From Candidatus Bodocaedibacter vickermanii (GTDB lineage Bacteria; Pseudomonadota; Alphaproteobacteria; UBA6184), in contig NZ_CP054719.1 of assembly GCF_014896945.1 (NCBI RefSeq), forward strand, positions 915,153 through 979,152: a stretch of DNA of 64,000 nucleotides, written 5' to 3'. The translations under genes and the position numbers were made by a program. A model generated the notes under the pieces. It was not told where the DNA came from, did not search any database, and worked only from the letters and a program-made list of their open reading frames with translations. Positions 46,751-56,142 of this stretch are shown here, piece after piece (the first letter of the stretch is position 1; the number at the start of each line of letters is the position of its first letter).

Positions 46751-46986
46751 GCAACCTGCCGTTGCCTCCATTAAGTTATATCCGATGCGCACGGACAGGG
46801 ATTACAAAAACAACGTTGCGACAATTCGAACCTTTACTTTTACACACAGGATTATCTATAGGATGCAACGGCACGTTGCTTAGATCCGATGCGCACGGAC
46901 AAGGATTACAAAAACAACGTTGTGACAATTCAGGAATGTCATTTTTCTCAAACGATGCCCCACCTATAGGATGCAACGGCACGTTG
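46751..46986 (-). repeat. Tandem pair of REP-like units plus partial third
   Basis: Two direct units of about 108 bp: 46753-46860 and 46861-46968. Each has a GCAAC..GTTGC palindrome, ATCCGATGCGCACGGACA-GGATTA and then CAAAAACAACGTTG-GACAATTC, and ends CTATAG. The GATGCAACGGCACGTTGCC palindrome recurs a third time at 46969-46986. The orientation is inverse to the copies at 39-40 kb. Confidence 0.75.
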
Positions 46987-47250
46987 CCAGGAGCAAACCT
47001 GCGCCGTGTAATAAGGTCGTAGGTAAAACGCCTTGGCGGCGAGGCTGTCCACGGCTACAGGTAGTAAAATTGTCTCCAAGGTGTCGCAAAAAAGCCATTT
47101 TTTTCTTTCAGCGCAATGTGTCAACTTTATCCGTGATTGGCTATACATCCTATGAGCAGGAGCATAATGGCGTTGCTATGCTTGTGCAGATTAGGGGTGC
47201 TTTAGCGCATTGGGCGGGAGGTGCGAAAATCAAATTTTAAAAAAGTGAAT
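46987..47250. other. Degenerate intergenic repeat, related to 54420-54560
   Basis: No gene. Part of it (about 47000-47150) shares interrupted similarity with 54425-54555, for example GTGTAATAAGGTCGTA versus GTGTAAGAAGATCGCA, and TTATCCGTGATTGGCT versus TTATCCATGATTGGCT. Both lie a few hundred bases after a CtrA-box element. Confidence 0.45.
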
Positions 47251-47252
47251 TT

Positions 47253-47276
47253 AGTCGCTGTAAGCTGCGACTTTTT
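47253..47276 (+). terminator. Possible rho-independent terminator, plus strand
   Basis: Stem AGTCGC/GCGACT with 8-nt loop then TTTTT. A second hairpin GATAGC-CCTC-GCTATC follows at 47280-47295. It would end a transcript from the intergenic stretch at left. Confidence 0.55.
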
Positions 47277-47319
47277 GGGGATAGCCCTCGCTATCGAAAG
47301 CCACCCCCAGCTGTCAGCA

Positions 47320-47553
47320 TTAATTTATTTTTTTCGATAGTTTGTTCACAAGCTCCGCAACCTTTTCTAAAGAGCGGCTCACTTTTGTTTTTAGTGATTC
47401 TGCGATGTTGGGCAAGCCTGCTAACACTTCTAATTCTTGTTTTAATTCACACATTGCATTGTAATATTGTTTTTGGCGCAGCGTTGGCCAATGCTGGTCA
47501 ATATTAACTACATTTGTTTTAATCTCTAAAAGGTCTCTGATTGTATTTTTCAT
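47320..47553 (-). CDS. Small helical protein of unknown function
   Basis: 77 residues, MKNTIRDLLEIKTNVVNIDQ start with AAAGGAGAAGCCCC upstream, a strong ribosome site. It appears fully helical and charged, with a heptad-like end (VSRSLEKVAELVNKLSKKIN). No family recognised. It is divergent from the histidine kinase gene 121 nt away. The good ribosome site and biased composition support a real gene. Confidence 0.65.
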   Translation of the reverse strand: MKNTIRDLLEIKTNVVNIDQHWPTLRQKQYYNAMCELKQELEVLAGLPNIAESLKTKVSRSLEKVAELVNKLSKKIN

Positions 47554-47674
47554 GGGGCTTCTCCTTTAATCTTTCAGTTATTTAGGGTGAATTTATAAAA
47601 AATCAAGGGCTGACCAGGATATTTGTTGCAGGTTCTGCGGAAAATTGCCAGAATCTTAATAAAAAGATAAAAAA

Positions 47675-50026
47675 ATGTTAAAAGAATTTCGGAATCTGGT
47701 CGTCTGGGCCATGGTAACCACCGTGCTTGTGGCAGGGGGATCATTGTCTTTGCTGTTGTGGGCTGAGGCGTCCCTTGTGTTTGGGGTCTTGTTTGTTGTT
47801 GTTGCGGGATGTTTAATAGCACTGCTTTCTCGGATTTTGTTGCATTACGCCACCTTAACAGAGCGGTATTCGTTGATGCTTGATAGCGCCAATGGGCTTC
47901 CCCAGGGAATGTTTGTTGTAAACGGACAAAACAAGCTGGTCTTTAAGAACAAGCCCTATGAGATATTTTTTCATGAAAATTTAGTTAGAAACAACATCAT
48001 GCATAAGTTTCTGGATGTAACGCGTCGGGCGCGCATCGGAAGTACTGCGCAAGAAATTATAGACCTTAAGGGGGCAAAAGGAGATAAGCTTTCGTATCGA
48101 TTAACGGCAACAGCCTTAAACAACCATCGCGGATATATTGCGTTTTCTGTTGGTGATGTTTCAGGAATGCTGGATCGAGCGACCCGCGATGATATGCGAG
48201 GGTTTTTAGATAAAGCACCTATCGGGGTTTTTTCCATTAATTCGGGAGGTGATTTTTTATATATCAATCACGTGGCTGCAGAATGGTTCTCTCGACCGTC
48301 GGCAAAAAAAAGCAACTTGTTTCGGGTGCTTGATGTTGCGGATGATCGCAGAGCCTTCTTCCCCCCCCTTGAAAGCATTAACCCCCAAAAAACGTATGAA
48401 CATTATTTTTCGGTAAACAAACAGTTCTATCGGGTTTTTCAGCGCTTTATCAAAATGGGAGATGACTACGTAACCTGCTCAATCGTTTTTAAAAGCAAGC
48501 GCAACCGCCAATCAATTAATCTAGAGGGGCAGAACTTTAAAAGTGTATTTGATGATGCCCCGGCGGGTATTTTATTGGTAGATGAAAAGCGTAATATTTT
48601 GGCGGTAAATCAACGATTTTCTCATATGATTCAAAAACACTCTTCCGATTTGATCGGGCGAAACCTGGATGGGTTTTTAAATTTTTCATGTAAGAAAACA
48701 GTTTTAGAAGCCTTACAAAAAGCCTTTGACAAAGAGCCCACACAAAAACCGATAGAGATTTCATTTAAGGGCACCAAGAATGATGATTTGGCGGCGTACA
48801 TTAGCCCCCTTCAGGAAGATGACAGGGTCATTGGCGCCATTGTTCATTTTTTAAGCACCTCGGAACAAAAGAAGATGGAAATCCAATTCGTTCACTCTCA
48901 ACGAATGCAAGCCGTGGGGCAATTGGCCGGAGGTGTGGCGCATGACTTTAACAACCTTTTAACCGCCATGATTGGGTTTTGTGATTTGTTGTTACAGAGA
49001 CATTCACCCGCAGAACAATCCTTTTCGGACATTATGCAAATTAAACAAAATGCAAATCGCGCAGCTGGATTGGTTCGACAGTTACTTGCGTTTTCTCGTC
49101 AGCAGTCGTTGCAACCTAAGGTGATTAATATTACCGATGCGCTGTCTGAACTTTCAGCGTTGCTTAGGCGACTTCTTGGGCCCGCCATAGAATTAAAAGT
49201 TAAACACGCTCGTGACCTATGGTTTATTAAAGTTGATAAGGGGCAATTTGAACAAGTTGTTATTAACCTGGCGGTGAATGCGCGCGACGCCATGGAAAAT
49301 AGTGGTATATTAAAAGTCACAACCGCGAACCACACCAACAAAAAAATATTCGCACAAAATCATGACTCTATGCCCCCGGGTGAATATGTTCTGATTGAAA
49401 TTGAGGATACGGGGTGTGGCATTTCCATGGACATTATTGACCGTATTTTTGAGCCGTTCTTTTCTACAAAAGCCGTAGGTTCGGGCACCGGGTTGGGATT
49501 ATCCACCGTGTATGGAATTGTGAAACAAACGGGCGGATTTATTTTTGTGGACAGCATCGTTGGAAAAGGTACAAATTTTAGAATCTTTTTACCAAGACAC
49601 GTTCAAAAAGAACAAGAAGAGACGATCGTACAGGAAGATCGGCACTTAAGCGATCTAACCGGAACCGCGCATATATTATTGGTTGAAGACGAAGACGCCG
49701 TCCGAATGTTTGCCGCACGCGCATTAAAGGACAAAGGGTACGAGGTTATAGAGGCCAGCAATGGGCTTGAGGCCGTTCAGCTGGCCAAAAAAGACAACAT
49801 TGAATTTGACTTAATTATTACTGACGTGGTTATGCCGGGAATGGATGGCCCTCAAATGATTAATGAAATTCGACAATTTATGCCGACTGTAAAAGTGGTA
49901 TTTATTTCGGGGTATGCGGAAGACTCTTTCCGCAAAAAATTAAACAACGAAGAGAATATACATTTCTTACCAAAGCCATTTAACTTGAAAGATTTGGCAT
50001 TAAAGGTTAAAGATATTTTAAACTAA
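47675..50026 (+). CDS. cckA: Cell-cycle hybrid histidine kinase CckA
   Basis: 783 residues. Two membrane helices (about 8-60), PAS-type sensor regions (about 70-160, 165-270, 280-390), HisKA domain with VGQLAGGVAHDFNNLLTAM (phospho-acceptor His423), ATPase domain (N box INLAVNARDAM, G1 IEDTGCGIS, F box FEPFFSTK, G2 GTGLGLSTVYGI) and a C-terminal receiver with Asp717 (LIITDVVMPGMDG). This is the CckA layout. In Caulobacter CckA passes phosphate through ChpT to CtrA, which binds TTAA-N7-TTAA sites. The window holds arrays of just that motif. recA follows after 24 nt. Confidence 0.92.
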   Translation: MLKEFRNLVVWAMVTTVLVAGGSLSLLLWAEASLVFGVLFVVVAGCLIALLSRILLHYATLTERYSLMLDSANGLPQGMFVVNGQNKLVFKNKPYEIFFHENLVRNNIMHKFLDVTRRARIGSTAQEIIDLKGAKGDKLSYRLTATALNNHRGYIAFSVGDVSGMLDRATRDDMRGFLDKAPIGVFSINSGGDFLYINHVAAEWFSRPSAKKSNLFRVLDVADDRRAFFPPLESINPQKTYEHYFSVNKQFYRVFQRFIKMGDDYVTCSIVFKSKRNRQSINLEGQNFKSVFDDAPAGILLVDEKRNILAVNQRFSHMIQKHSSDLIGRNLDGFLNFSCKKTVLEALQKAFDKEPTQKPIEISFKGTKNDDLAAYISPLQEDDRVIGAIVHFLSTSEQKKMEIQFVHSQRMQAVGQLAGGVAHDFNNLLTAMIGFCDLLLQRHSPAEQSFSDIMQIKQNANRAAGLVRQLLAFSRQQSLQPKVINITDALSELSALLRRLLGPAIELKVKHARDLWFIKVDKGQFEQVVINLAVNARDAMENSGILKVTTANHTNKKIFAQNHDSMPPGEYVLIEIEDTGCGISMDIIDRIFEPFFSTKAVGSGTGLGLSTVYGIVKQTGGFIFVDSIVGKGTNFRIFLPRHVQKEQEETIVQEDRHLSDLTGTAHILLVEDEDAVRMFAARALKDKGYEVIEASNGLEAVQLAKKDNIEFDLIITDVVMPGMDGPQMINEIRQFMPTVKVVFISGYAEDSFRKKLNNEENIHFLPKPFNLKDLALKVKDILN

Positions 50027-50050
50027 ACTTTTTTCACACAAGGACATATT

Positions 50051-51091
50051 ATGGACAAACAAAAGGCATTAGAGGCTGCTCTCAGCCAAATCGAGCGCGC
50101 ATTTGGTAAGGGCTCCATCATGCGCATGGGGCAAAACGACACCTTAAATATTGAAGCAATCTCCACAGGATCATTAGGATTGGATCTGGCTTTGGGAATC
50201 GGTGGATTGCCCTGTGGTCGTATCATTGAAATTTATGGACCTGAAAGTTCTGGTAAAACAACCCTTACGTTACATGTAATTGCAGAGGCTCAAAAAAAGG
50301 GCGGAGTGTGTGCATTTATTGACGCGGAACACGCTCTGGATCCCGCGTATGCAAGAAAACTGGGTGTAAACGTTGACAGTTTGTTGGTGTCTCAACCAGA
50401 TGCAGGTGAGCAAGCCCTAGAAATTGCCGATACGCTTGTTCGTTCTGGTGGTGTTGATGTTGTGGTTGTGGACAGCGTTGCCGCGTTGGTTCCCCGCGCA
50501 GAATTAGAAGGCGAAATGGGAGATTCTCACATGGGGTTGCAAGCGCGCCTAATGAGTCAAGCCTTGCGCAAGCTAACGGGATCAATCTCAAGATCAAACT
50601 GTATGGTTATTTTTATCAACCAGATTCGTCAAAAAATTGGCGTTATGTTTGGTAATCCAGAAACAACGACTGGCGGAAACGCATTAAAATTCTATGCATC
50701 TGTTCGTTTAGATATTCGTCGCATTGGCGCGATCAAAGATAAAGAAGACATCGTTGGAAATCAAACGCGTGTAAAGGTTGTAAAGAACAAAGTGTCGCCA
50801 CCCTTTAAGGTTGTAGACTTTGATATCATGTATGGTGCGGGCATTAGCAAAGAAGGCGAATTAGTTGATCTTGGATCAAAGATCGGTGTTATTGAAAAGT
50901 CAGGATCTTGGTATTCATATGGTGACAATCGTATTGGTCAGGGTCGTGAAAACGTTAAAGAGTATTTCAAGCAAAACCCAGCAATCGCAACAGAAGTAGA
51001 AAATGCGATTCGCGCAAACGCAGGATTGGTTGCTAATCAATTGGCGGGACCGGCTGAAGAAGATAATGACGACGAAGGCACAGAAGAGTAA
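50051..51091 (+). CDS. recA: Recombinase RecA
   Basis: Strand-exchange and SOS co-protease. 346 residues. Walker [14 protein letters not shown] (near 63), [16 protein letters not shown], Walker [19 protein letters not shown]2 loop [21 protein letters not shown], and an acidic tail ([11 protein letters not shown]). Upstream ACAAGGAC ribosome site. The order recA-alaS is typical for alphaproteobacteria. No LexA/SOS box was recognised upstream. Confidence 0.99.
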   Translation: MDKQKALEAALSQIERAFGKGSIMRMGQNDTLNIEAISTGSLGLDLALGIGGLPCGRIIEIYGPESSGKTTLTLHVIAEAQKKGGVCAFIDAEHALDPAYARKLGVNVDSLLVSQPDAGEQALEIADTLVRSGGVDVVVVDSVAALVPRAELEGEMGDSHMGLQARLMSQALRKLTGSISRSNCMVIFINQIRQKIGVMFGNPETTTGGNALKFYASVRLDIRRIGAIKDKEDIVGNQTRVKVVKNKVSPPFKVVDFDIMYGAGISKEGELVDLGSKIGVIEKSGSWYSYGDNRIGQGRENVKEYFKQNPAIATEVENAIRANAGLVANQLAGPAEEDNDDEGTEE

Positions 51092-51106
51092 AAAAGGAGA
51101 AGATGT

Positions 51107-53737
51107 ATGAAGGCCGCTGATATTCGCAGGGTGTTTCTAGATTATTTTAAGAAAAACGAACACCAGGTAGTTGAGTCCAGTCCGCTGGTTCCACAAAACG
51201 ATCCAACGCTATTGTTTACCAATGCTGGAATGGTTCAGTTTAAAGACTATTTCACTGGGGCAGATGTTCCCCCATATCCACGGGCGGCCACCAGCCAAAA
51301 GTGTATTCGAGCAGGTGGAAAACACAACGACCTTGAAAATGTTGGATACACAGCGCGCCATCATACATTTTTTGAAATGTTGGGTAACTTTTCATTCGGA
51401 AACTATTTCAAAGAAGAAGCCATTCACCATGCGTGGACATTAATCACAAAAGAATACGGATTAAGCCCAGAAAAATTATTGGTGACGGTGTATCACGAAG
51501 ACGAAGAAGCTGCGTCTTTGTGGAAAAAAATTGCTGGATTTAATGATGACAAGATCGTTCGCATTGCAACAAAAGATAACTTTTGGGCGATGGGCGATAC
51601 GGGTCCTTGTGGTCCATGTACGGAAATTTTCTATGACCATGGTGAAGGCATTTTCGGTGGACCTCCTGGCAGCGCAGATCAAGATGGAGATCGATTCATA
51701 GAAATTTGGAACTTGGTCTTTATGCAGTTTGAACAACTAAAACAAGCTGATGGTTCCACAAAGATGATCCCACTTCCAAAGCCGTCTATTGATACGGGTA
51801 TGGGGTTGGAGCGTATTACCGCAGTGATGCAAGGAAAACACAACAACTATGATATTGATTTATTCCAAGACATTATCAATACGTCTAAAGCGATCACAGG
51901 AAATGATGATCCAAGCTTAATTGCAGCGCACCGCGTAATTGCCGATCATTTACGATCCAGTTGTTTCTTAATTGCGGATGGTGTGTTGCCGTCCAACGAG
52001 GGTCGTGGGTATGTGTTGCGTCGCATCATGCGTCGTGCGATGCGTCAAGTGCACAAGCTTGGTTACAAAGATCTGTTGATGCATCAAATGGTTCCAATAT
52101 TAGCTAAGGTGATGGGCGAAGCGTACCCGGATCTGGTTCGTGCTCAGCCGATTATCACAGAAACTTTGCGCCTGGAAGAGGAGCGTTTTCAACGTACGCT
52201 TGATCGCGGCATGAGCATTCTAACTGAAGAATCGTTGAGTGTTTCTGCTGGTGGGGCATTGCCTGGCGGCGTAGCGTTTAAATTGTATGATACCTATGGT
52301 TTCCCGTTAGACCTGACCCAAGACGTTATGCGCGGCGAAGGCAAGTCTGTAGATGTGGATGCCTTCACAAGTGAAATGGAAAAACAAAAAGAGCTTGCCA
52401 GGTCCAGCTGGGTAGGTTCTGGTGATTCAAAAGTTGACCCCATTTGGTTTGAAGTACAACAAGAAATCGGCGCATCAGAATTCTTAGGATACACAGTTGC
52501 TGACGCAGAGGGGCAATTGCAAGCGATTGTTCAGGATAGCAACTCTATTGAGACTGCAACAGTTGGCAGTACCGTTGCGCTTGTGTGCAACCAAACTCCA
52601 TTTTATGCAGAATCTGGTGGACAGATGGGGGACGTTGGCGCCATCACCACAAGTGGTGCGGAATTCCGAGTGACCGATACGCAAAAACGAGCGAATGGCT
52701 TGTTTGTGCACTTTGGTCAAGTAACAAAAGGTGAGTTCAAAGTTGGTGATGCAGTTCATCTAAAGGTAAACAATCAACACCGACTTAATTTGCGGGCGCA
52801 CCATTCTGCAACTCACTTGTTACATAAAGCGTTGCAGCTTACGCTGGGTAATCACGTCATGCAAAAAGGATCGTTGGTTGCAGCAGATCGTTTGCGTTTT
52901 GACTTTAGCCACATGAAGGCTGTTGCACGCGAAGAGTTGCAAAAAATTGAAGATACGGTCAATCATTATATCCGTCAAAACAAACCTGTTCAGACGCGAG
53001 TTACGACGCCAGAGATTGCTAAGGCTGAGGGAGCCATGGCGCTGTTTGGTGAAAAATATGGCGAAAGCGTTCGTGTTGTTTCCATGGGATTTGATGAAGC
53101 TGAAAAACGCACATACTCTACGGAGTTGTGTGGTGGAACTCACGTTGCTGCCACCGGTGATATCGGTTCGTTTAAGATTGTTGCAGAATCCAGCGTGGCA
53201 TCTGGCGTTCGTCGTATTGAGGCGGTTGTTGGAATGGAAGCAGAAAAATTCATTCGTGAGGAAGAGTCCATTTTAAGATCGCTTGCCGATCACTTAAAAT
53301 GCAGCCCAGCTGCGTTGTTCGATAAGGTTGAGGGGGTGTCTCAAAAAATTAAACAGCTTGAAAAAGACCTGAAATCAAAGGCATCAGCAAGTCCTGGGGC
53401 TAAGGCTGATATTCGACAATTGAAAGATAGTGGGTCTCTTGCAATTCAAGTTGTTGATCATACAAACGTATCCGAATTGCGTTCAATTAGCGATGAGCTA
53501 AAAACCCAAATTCAATCCGGGGTTGTAGTTGTGTTTGGTAAAGAGGCAGATAAGGTTTCGATCATTGTATCTGTCACTCAAGATAAAACAACGATGTACG
53601 ACGCTGTTGCAATTGCGAGAGAATTGTCAGTAATTTTAGGTGGCAAAGGCGGGGGTGGGCGACCCGATTTTGCTCAGGCGGGGGGAAGCGATCCATCCAA
53701 GATTGACGTTGCGATTGCCAGCCTTTCGGCACTATAA
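51107..53737 (+). CDS. alaS: Alanyl-tRNA synthetase
   Basis: Class II synthetase, 876 residues, full length. N-terminal catalytic core with FTNAGMVQFKDYF, RHHTFFEMLGNFSFG and GMGLERI; editing domain with the zinc ligands HHSATHLLH (near 565) and CGGTH (near 673); C-terminal coiled-coil and a DHHA1-type domain ending GGKGGGGRPDFAQAGG. A terminator follows. Confidence 0.99.
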   Translation: MKAADIRRVFLDYFKKNEHQVVESSPLVPQNDPTLLFTNAGMVQFKDYFTGADVPPYPRAATSQKCIRAGGKHNDLENVGYTARHHTFFEMLGNFSFGNYFKEEAIHHAWTLITKEYGLSPEKLLVTVYHEDEEAASLWKKIAGFNDDKIVRIATKDNFWAMGDTGPCGPCTEIFYDHGEGIFGGPPGSADQDGDRFIEIWNLVFMQFEQLKQADGSTKMIPLPKPSIDTGMGLERITAVMQGKHNNYDIDLFQDIINTSKAITGNDDPSLIAAHRVIADHLRSSCFLIADGVLPSNEGRGYVLRRIMRRAMRQVHKLGYKDLLMHQMVPILAKVMGEAYPDLVRAQPIITETLRLEEERFQRTLDRGMSILTEESLSVSAGGALPGGVAFKLYDTYGFPLDLTQDVMRGEGKSVDVDAFTSEMEKQKELARSSWVGSGDSKVDPIWFEVQQEIGASEFLGYTVADAEGQLQAIVQDSNSIETATVGSTVALVCNQTPFYAESGGQMGDVGAITTSGAEFRVTDTQKRANGLFVHFGQVTKGEFKVGDAVHLKVNNQHRLNLRAHHSATHLLHKALQLTLGNHVMQKGSLVAADRLRFDFSHMKAVAREELQKIEDTVNHYIRQNKPVQTRVTTPEIAKAEGAMALFGEKYGESVRVVSMGFDEAEKRTYSTELCGGTHVAATGDIGSFKIVAESSVASGVRRIEAVVGMEAEKFIREEESILRSLADHLKCSPAALFDKVEGVSQKIKQLEKDLKSKASASPGAKADIRQLKDSGSLAIQVVDHTNVSELRSISDELKTQIQSGVVVVFGKEADKVSIIVSVTQDKTTMYDAVAIARELSVILGGKGGGGRPDFAQAGGSDPSKIDVAIASLSAL

Positions 53738-53741
53738 ACAA

Positions 53742-53765
53742 GGGCTCCTTAGGGAGCCTTTTTTT
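53742..53765 (+). terminator. Rho-independent terminator of recA-alaS
   Basis: Stem GGCTCC-TTAG-GGAGCC followed by seven T, immediately after the alaS stop. Confidence 0.96.
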
Positions 53766-53813
53766 GTCGAACAAGAATCAATCTTTTGATGTTTTGAGCA
53801 TTAGAAAAGGCTT

Positions 53814-54047
53814 GCCCGTTAATCTAGAATTAATAAAGGTTAAGGTTGAGTTAACGAGATTTTTTTACCACCCCCCCCTAGTCACCCTCAGTGACCTTCG
53901 GGTGGGGGGGCAAAACCCACCTCCTAAATCGAGACTAAATAGACGAAGCGATCCGTCTTTTTTTCACGAAACGGTGAGCTAAAAATAATGTATATAGGTG
54001 CACTAAAAGTACTGTAGCGCACAAAGGTTAACAAAAGATTGACGGAA
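53814..54047 (+). repeat. CtrA-box repeat element, copy 4
   Basis: TTAA at 53819, 53830, 53840 and 53851 (7-6-7). The C-run in the hairpin is two bases shorter than in other copies, which shifts any reading frame and argues against coding. Palindrome GTGCAC near 53999; ends GTTAACAAAAGATTGACG. Confidence 0.86.
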
Positions 54048-54180
54048 TAAAGATTTTTTGCGGCAATCTGCAGTTGTATCCAATCAATGAGATTGGATAT
54101 GGTTGGAGGCGGATTGTAAAAACAACGTTATGGGAACGCAAAAATTTTATTGCTTATAACTTGTCTTATCGCAGGTTGGC

Positions 54181-54249
54181 GGCTCAAGGGCGCTTTACGC
54201 GCCAGAGCGGCATTGCCGCTATCAAATCGCAACGCGATTTGCTTGAGCC
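54181..54249 (+). repeat. Cloverleaf-like three-hairpin element, copy 2
   Basis: Same outer stem GGCTCAAG/CTTGAGCC and the same three inner stems as copy 1. Differences from copy 1 fall only in the hairpin loops (GGT to AT in the second, GAT to AAC in the third). Similarity extends about 35 bases further downstream. Confidence 0.8.
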
Positions 54250-54700
54250 GCATAGAAGCAGAGGTAGGCACACATGAGAGAGTTGATACAGTTGGTGTCT
54301 GTGTGCTGGGTTAAACACTCATACTGCAGTATGGCCAAACAGAATAAGATGAATGTGTTGCGCTCTTTGTCTCATAGTTTCTTCTATTGGGTGCCGTGGG
54401 GCATTTCCAGGAACAACCCTGTGTCGCACATGGTGTAAGAAGATCGCAGAGAGGTCTTGGTAAAAGAAGAGACCTGTCTTCAAAATATCGTAAAAAACTC
54501 GTCGTTTCTTTCGGTGCTGTGGGGCCTTTTATCCATGATTGGCTGTAGCGAGGGGTAAGTAAACACCAAAATACCCCCATGCGCATTAAACGGTTTTTTG
54601 ACTGGTTTGTCAAGATTAAGCTCTGAAAAATTCGACGATGAAACGAAAGGTAGGGTTGCGTTAATTTCAATACGGTTGGCTTTCTTGCTCCCTCCCGATC
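54250..54700. other. Intergenic stretch without a supported gene
   Basis: Contains the diverged relative of 47000-47150 at about 54425-54555. A 119-codon open frame on minus (54311-54670) has no ribosome site, unusual composition and no resemblance to known proteins, so I do not call it. It may be the remains of a larger repeated unit that began with the CtrA-box element. Confidence 0.4.
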
Positions 54701-55552
54701 TTAAGATTGTTCGCCCGACTTTGATTTTTTCAAGCGCCTGGATTCTTTTTGATTTGTGTAAAACTCTTTATAGAAGGCTTTCTCATCGGGGTGTTTGGTA
54801 AGATACGTTACGATCCCGTGCAATGTTCGAACTTCTTGAGATTCCAACCCCGCCTTGGTAAACATGTTTCGAATGTTTTGAATCATGACCTCTTTTTTTT
54901 CATCAATGCGCAAGAACCCCGATATTTCCAGTTCTTTTTCTAGCTGATTAAAAAACGAAAGTAACTCTTCGCGCGGCGCAGGCTCCAATTTTTTAACTCG
55001 CCGTAACTTTATTTTGTCGGAAATTTTTGTCCATTCATACCCAACCAACAATACTGCTTGCGCCAGGTTGAGCGATGAATACGCAGGATTCAACGGAATT
55101 TCTAAAATAGAATTGGCTAGCGTTATGTGTTGATTGGTCAACCCGCTTTTTTCACAGCCAAACATGACCGCGCATTTTTCTCCATTTTCAATGACTGTTT
55201 TAATGATTGGAAACTGTTGGTCTGGGTCATAGACAGGTTTGTATAATTCGTGTTTGCGCGGAGAGGTTGCGACCAAGTGTTGAATGTCTGCAACGGCAGA
55301 TTCCAACGAATCAAAGACTTGCATAGCTTCTAAGACGCTGTCACCCCCGGCAGATGCAGCAATGGCACGACCATGTAGCAGGGGTTCGCCGCTCTCGACC
55401 CATTTGGGTTTGACCAAGCGTAAGTCGTGCAATCCACAATTGAGCATGGCTCTGGCAGACATCCCCACGTTTTCGGGCAATGCGGGTTCAACCAATATGA
55501 TGCTGGGGCCATGGGTTCGAATATTGTTTGCGTTGCGATTTGTGCCTGCCAT
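54701..55552 (-). CDS. trmJ: tRNA Cm32/Um32 2'-O-methyltransferase TrmJ
   Basis: SPOUT RNA methyltransferase. 283 residues. Motif 1 ILVEPALPENVGMSARAMLNCGLHDLRLV, motif 2 VMFGCEKSGLTNQHITLAN, motif 3 IPLNPAYSSLNLAQAVLLVGYEW; a C-terminal helical extension of about 100 residues is typical of TrmJ. The E in FGCEKSGL matches the TrmH-superfamily GxExxGL. It is divergent from the next gene with about 147 bp between starts. Confidence 0.92.
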   Translation of the reverse strand: MAGTNRNANNIRTHGPSIILVEPALPENVGMSARAMLNCGLHDLRLVKPKWVESGEPLLHGRAIAASAGGDSVLEAMQVFDSLESAVADIQHLVATSPRKHELYKPVYDPDQQFPIIKTVIENGEKCAVMFGCEKSGLTNQHITLANSILEIPLNPAYSSLNLAQAVLLVGYEWTKISDKIKLRRVKKLEPAPREELLSFFNQLEKELEISGFLRIDEKKEVMIQNIRNMFTKAGLESQEVRTLHGIVTYLTKHPDEKAFYKEFYTNQKESRRLKKSKSGEQS

Positions 55553-55699
55553 GAAGGATCTTTCAAATTAAATTGTTCATCGTAATATATATAGTGCACC
55601 CGCACGTTAAAAGAAAGTCCATAGATACAGTAGTTAGCCGCATTAATCGATGGTATAAAAAGCAGGATAAAACGAAAGAATGCCCGGAGAAAATTAATC

Positions 55700-56131
55700 A
55701 TGGATTTAAACAAAAGTTTTTTAAATGCATTCTATTTTTTTGAGTATTTAATAGATAAAAAGTTTGTTGTACCCTCTGGATCTTTTGACATTGTCTCTAT
55801 AATTAGCGATATGAGCGCCTTTGTTTTTGAGTCGGATGAATTTGGAATACATCGACCTTCAGATGTAGGCGAGGGCGAAGAATGGATAGAGGCTCTAGAA
55901 AAAATTGGGGTAACTAACTCTGAAAATATTACGAGTAACCAAGCCTTTGCAGGAGCAATTGCATACTTAGAGTATCATAAAAAACAATACAATTTCGAAG
56001 TTCAGGATATCTTAAATCTTTTATATAACATGCACAACAATCCCGCGGAATATAAAGACTTGTGGGATAAATGGGTGGAAATCATTGAAAAATCCCCAGA
56101 CCTTTCTTTCTGCATTAAGAGCAAAAAATAA
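55700..56131 (+). CDS. Small acidic protein of unknown function
   Basis: 143 residues, acidic, aromatic-rich (FYFFEYLIDKKFVVPSGSFDIVSIISDMSAFVFESDEFG). Mixed helix/strand and no signal peptide. GGAG lies 11 nt before ATG. The size and acidity resemble immunity-type or inhibitor proteins, but no toxin gene is adjacent, so this is only a remark. It is convergent with rsmI. Confidence 0.6.
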   Translation: MDLNKSFLNAFYFFEYLIDKKFVVPSGSFDIVSIISDMSAFVFESDEFGIHRPSDVGEGEEWIEALEKIGVTNSENITSNQAFAGAIAYLEYHKKQYNFEVQDILNLLYNMHNNPAEYKDLWDKWVEIIEKSPDLSFCIKSKK

Positions 56132-56142
56132 TATCAATATCT

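Noticed and set aside
46987-47300. RNase P RNA, SRP RNA or tmRNA in the 46.5-47.3 kb gap
   Set aside because: None of the universally conserved sequence blocks of these RNAs could be found on either strand.
54311-54670. 119-codon open frame on minus after the cloverleaf copy 2
   Set aside because: No ribosome site, composition unlike real genes (rich in Ser, Arg, Pro, Cys), and it overlaps a stretch that is a decayed relative of 47000-47150.
55700-56131. Toxin-immunity pair around the small acidic protein
   Set aside because: No adjacent candidate toxin gene; neighbours are housekeeping rRNA/tRNA methyltransferases.
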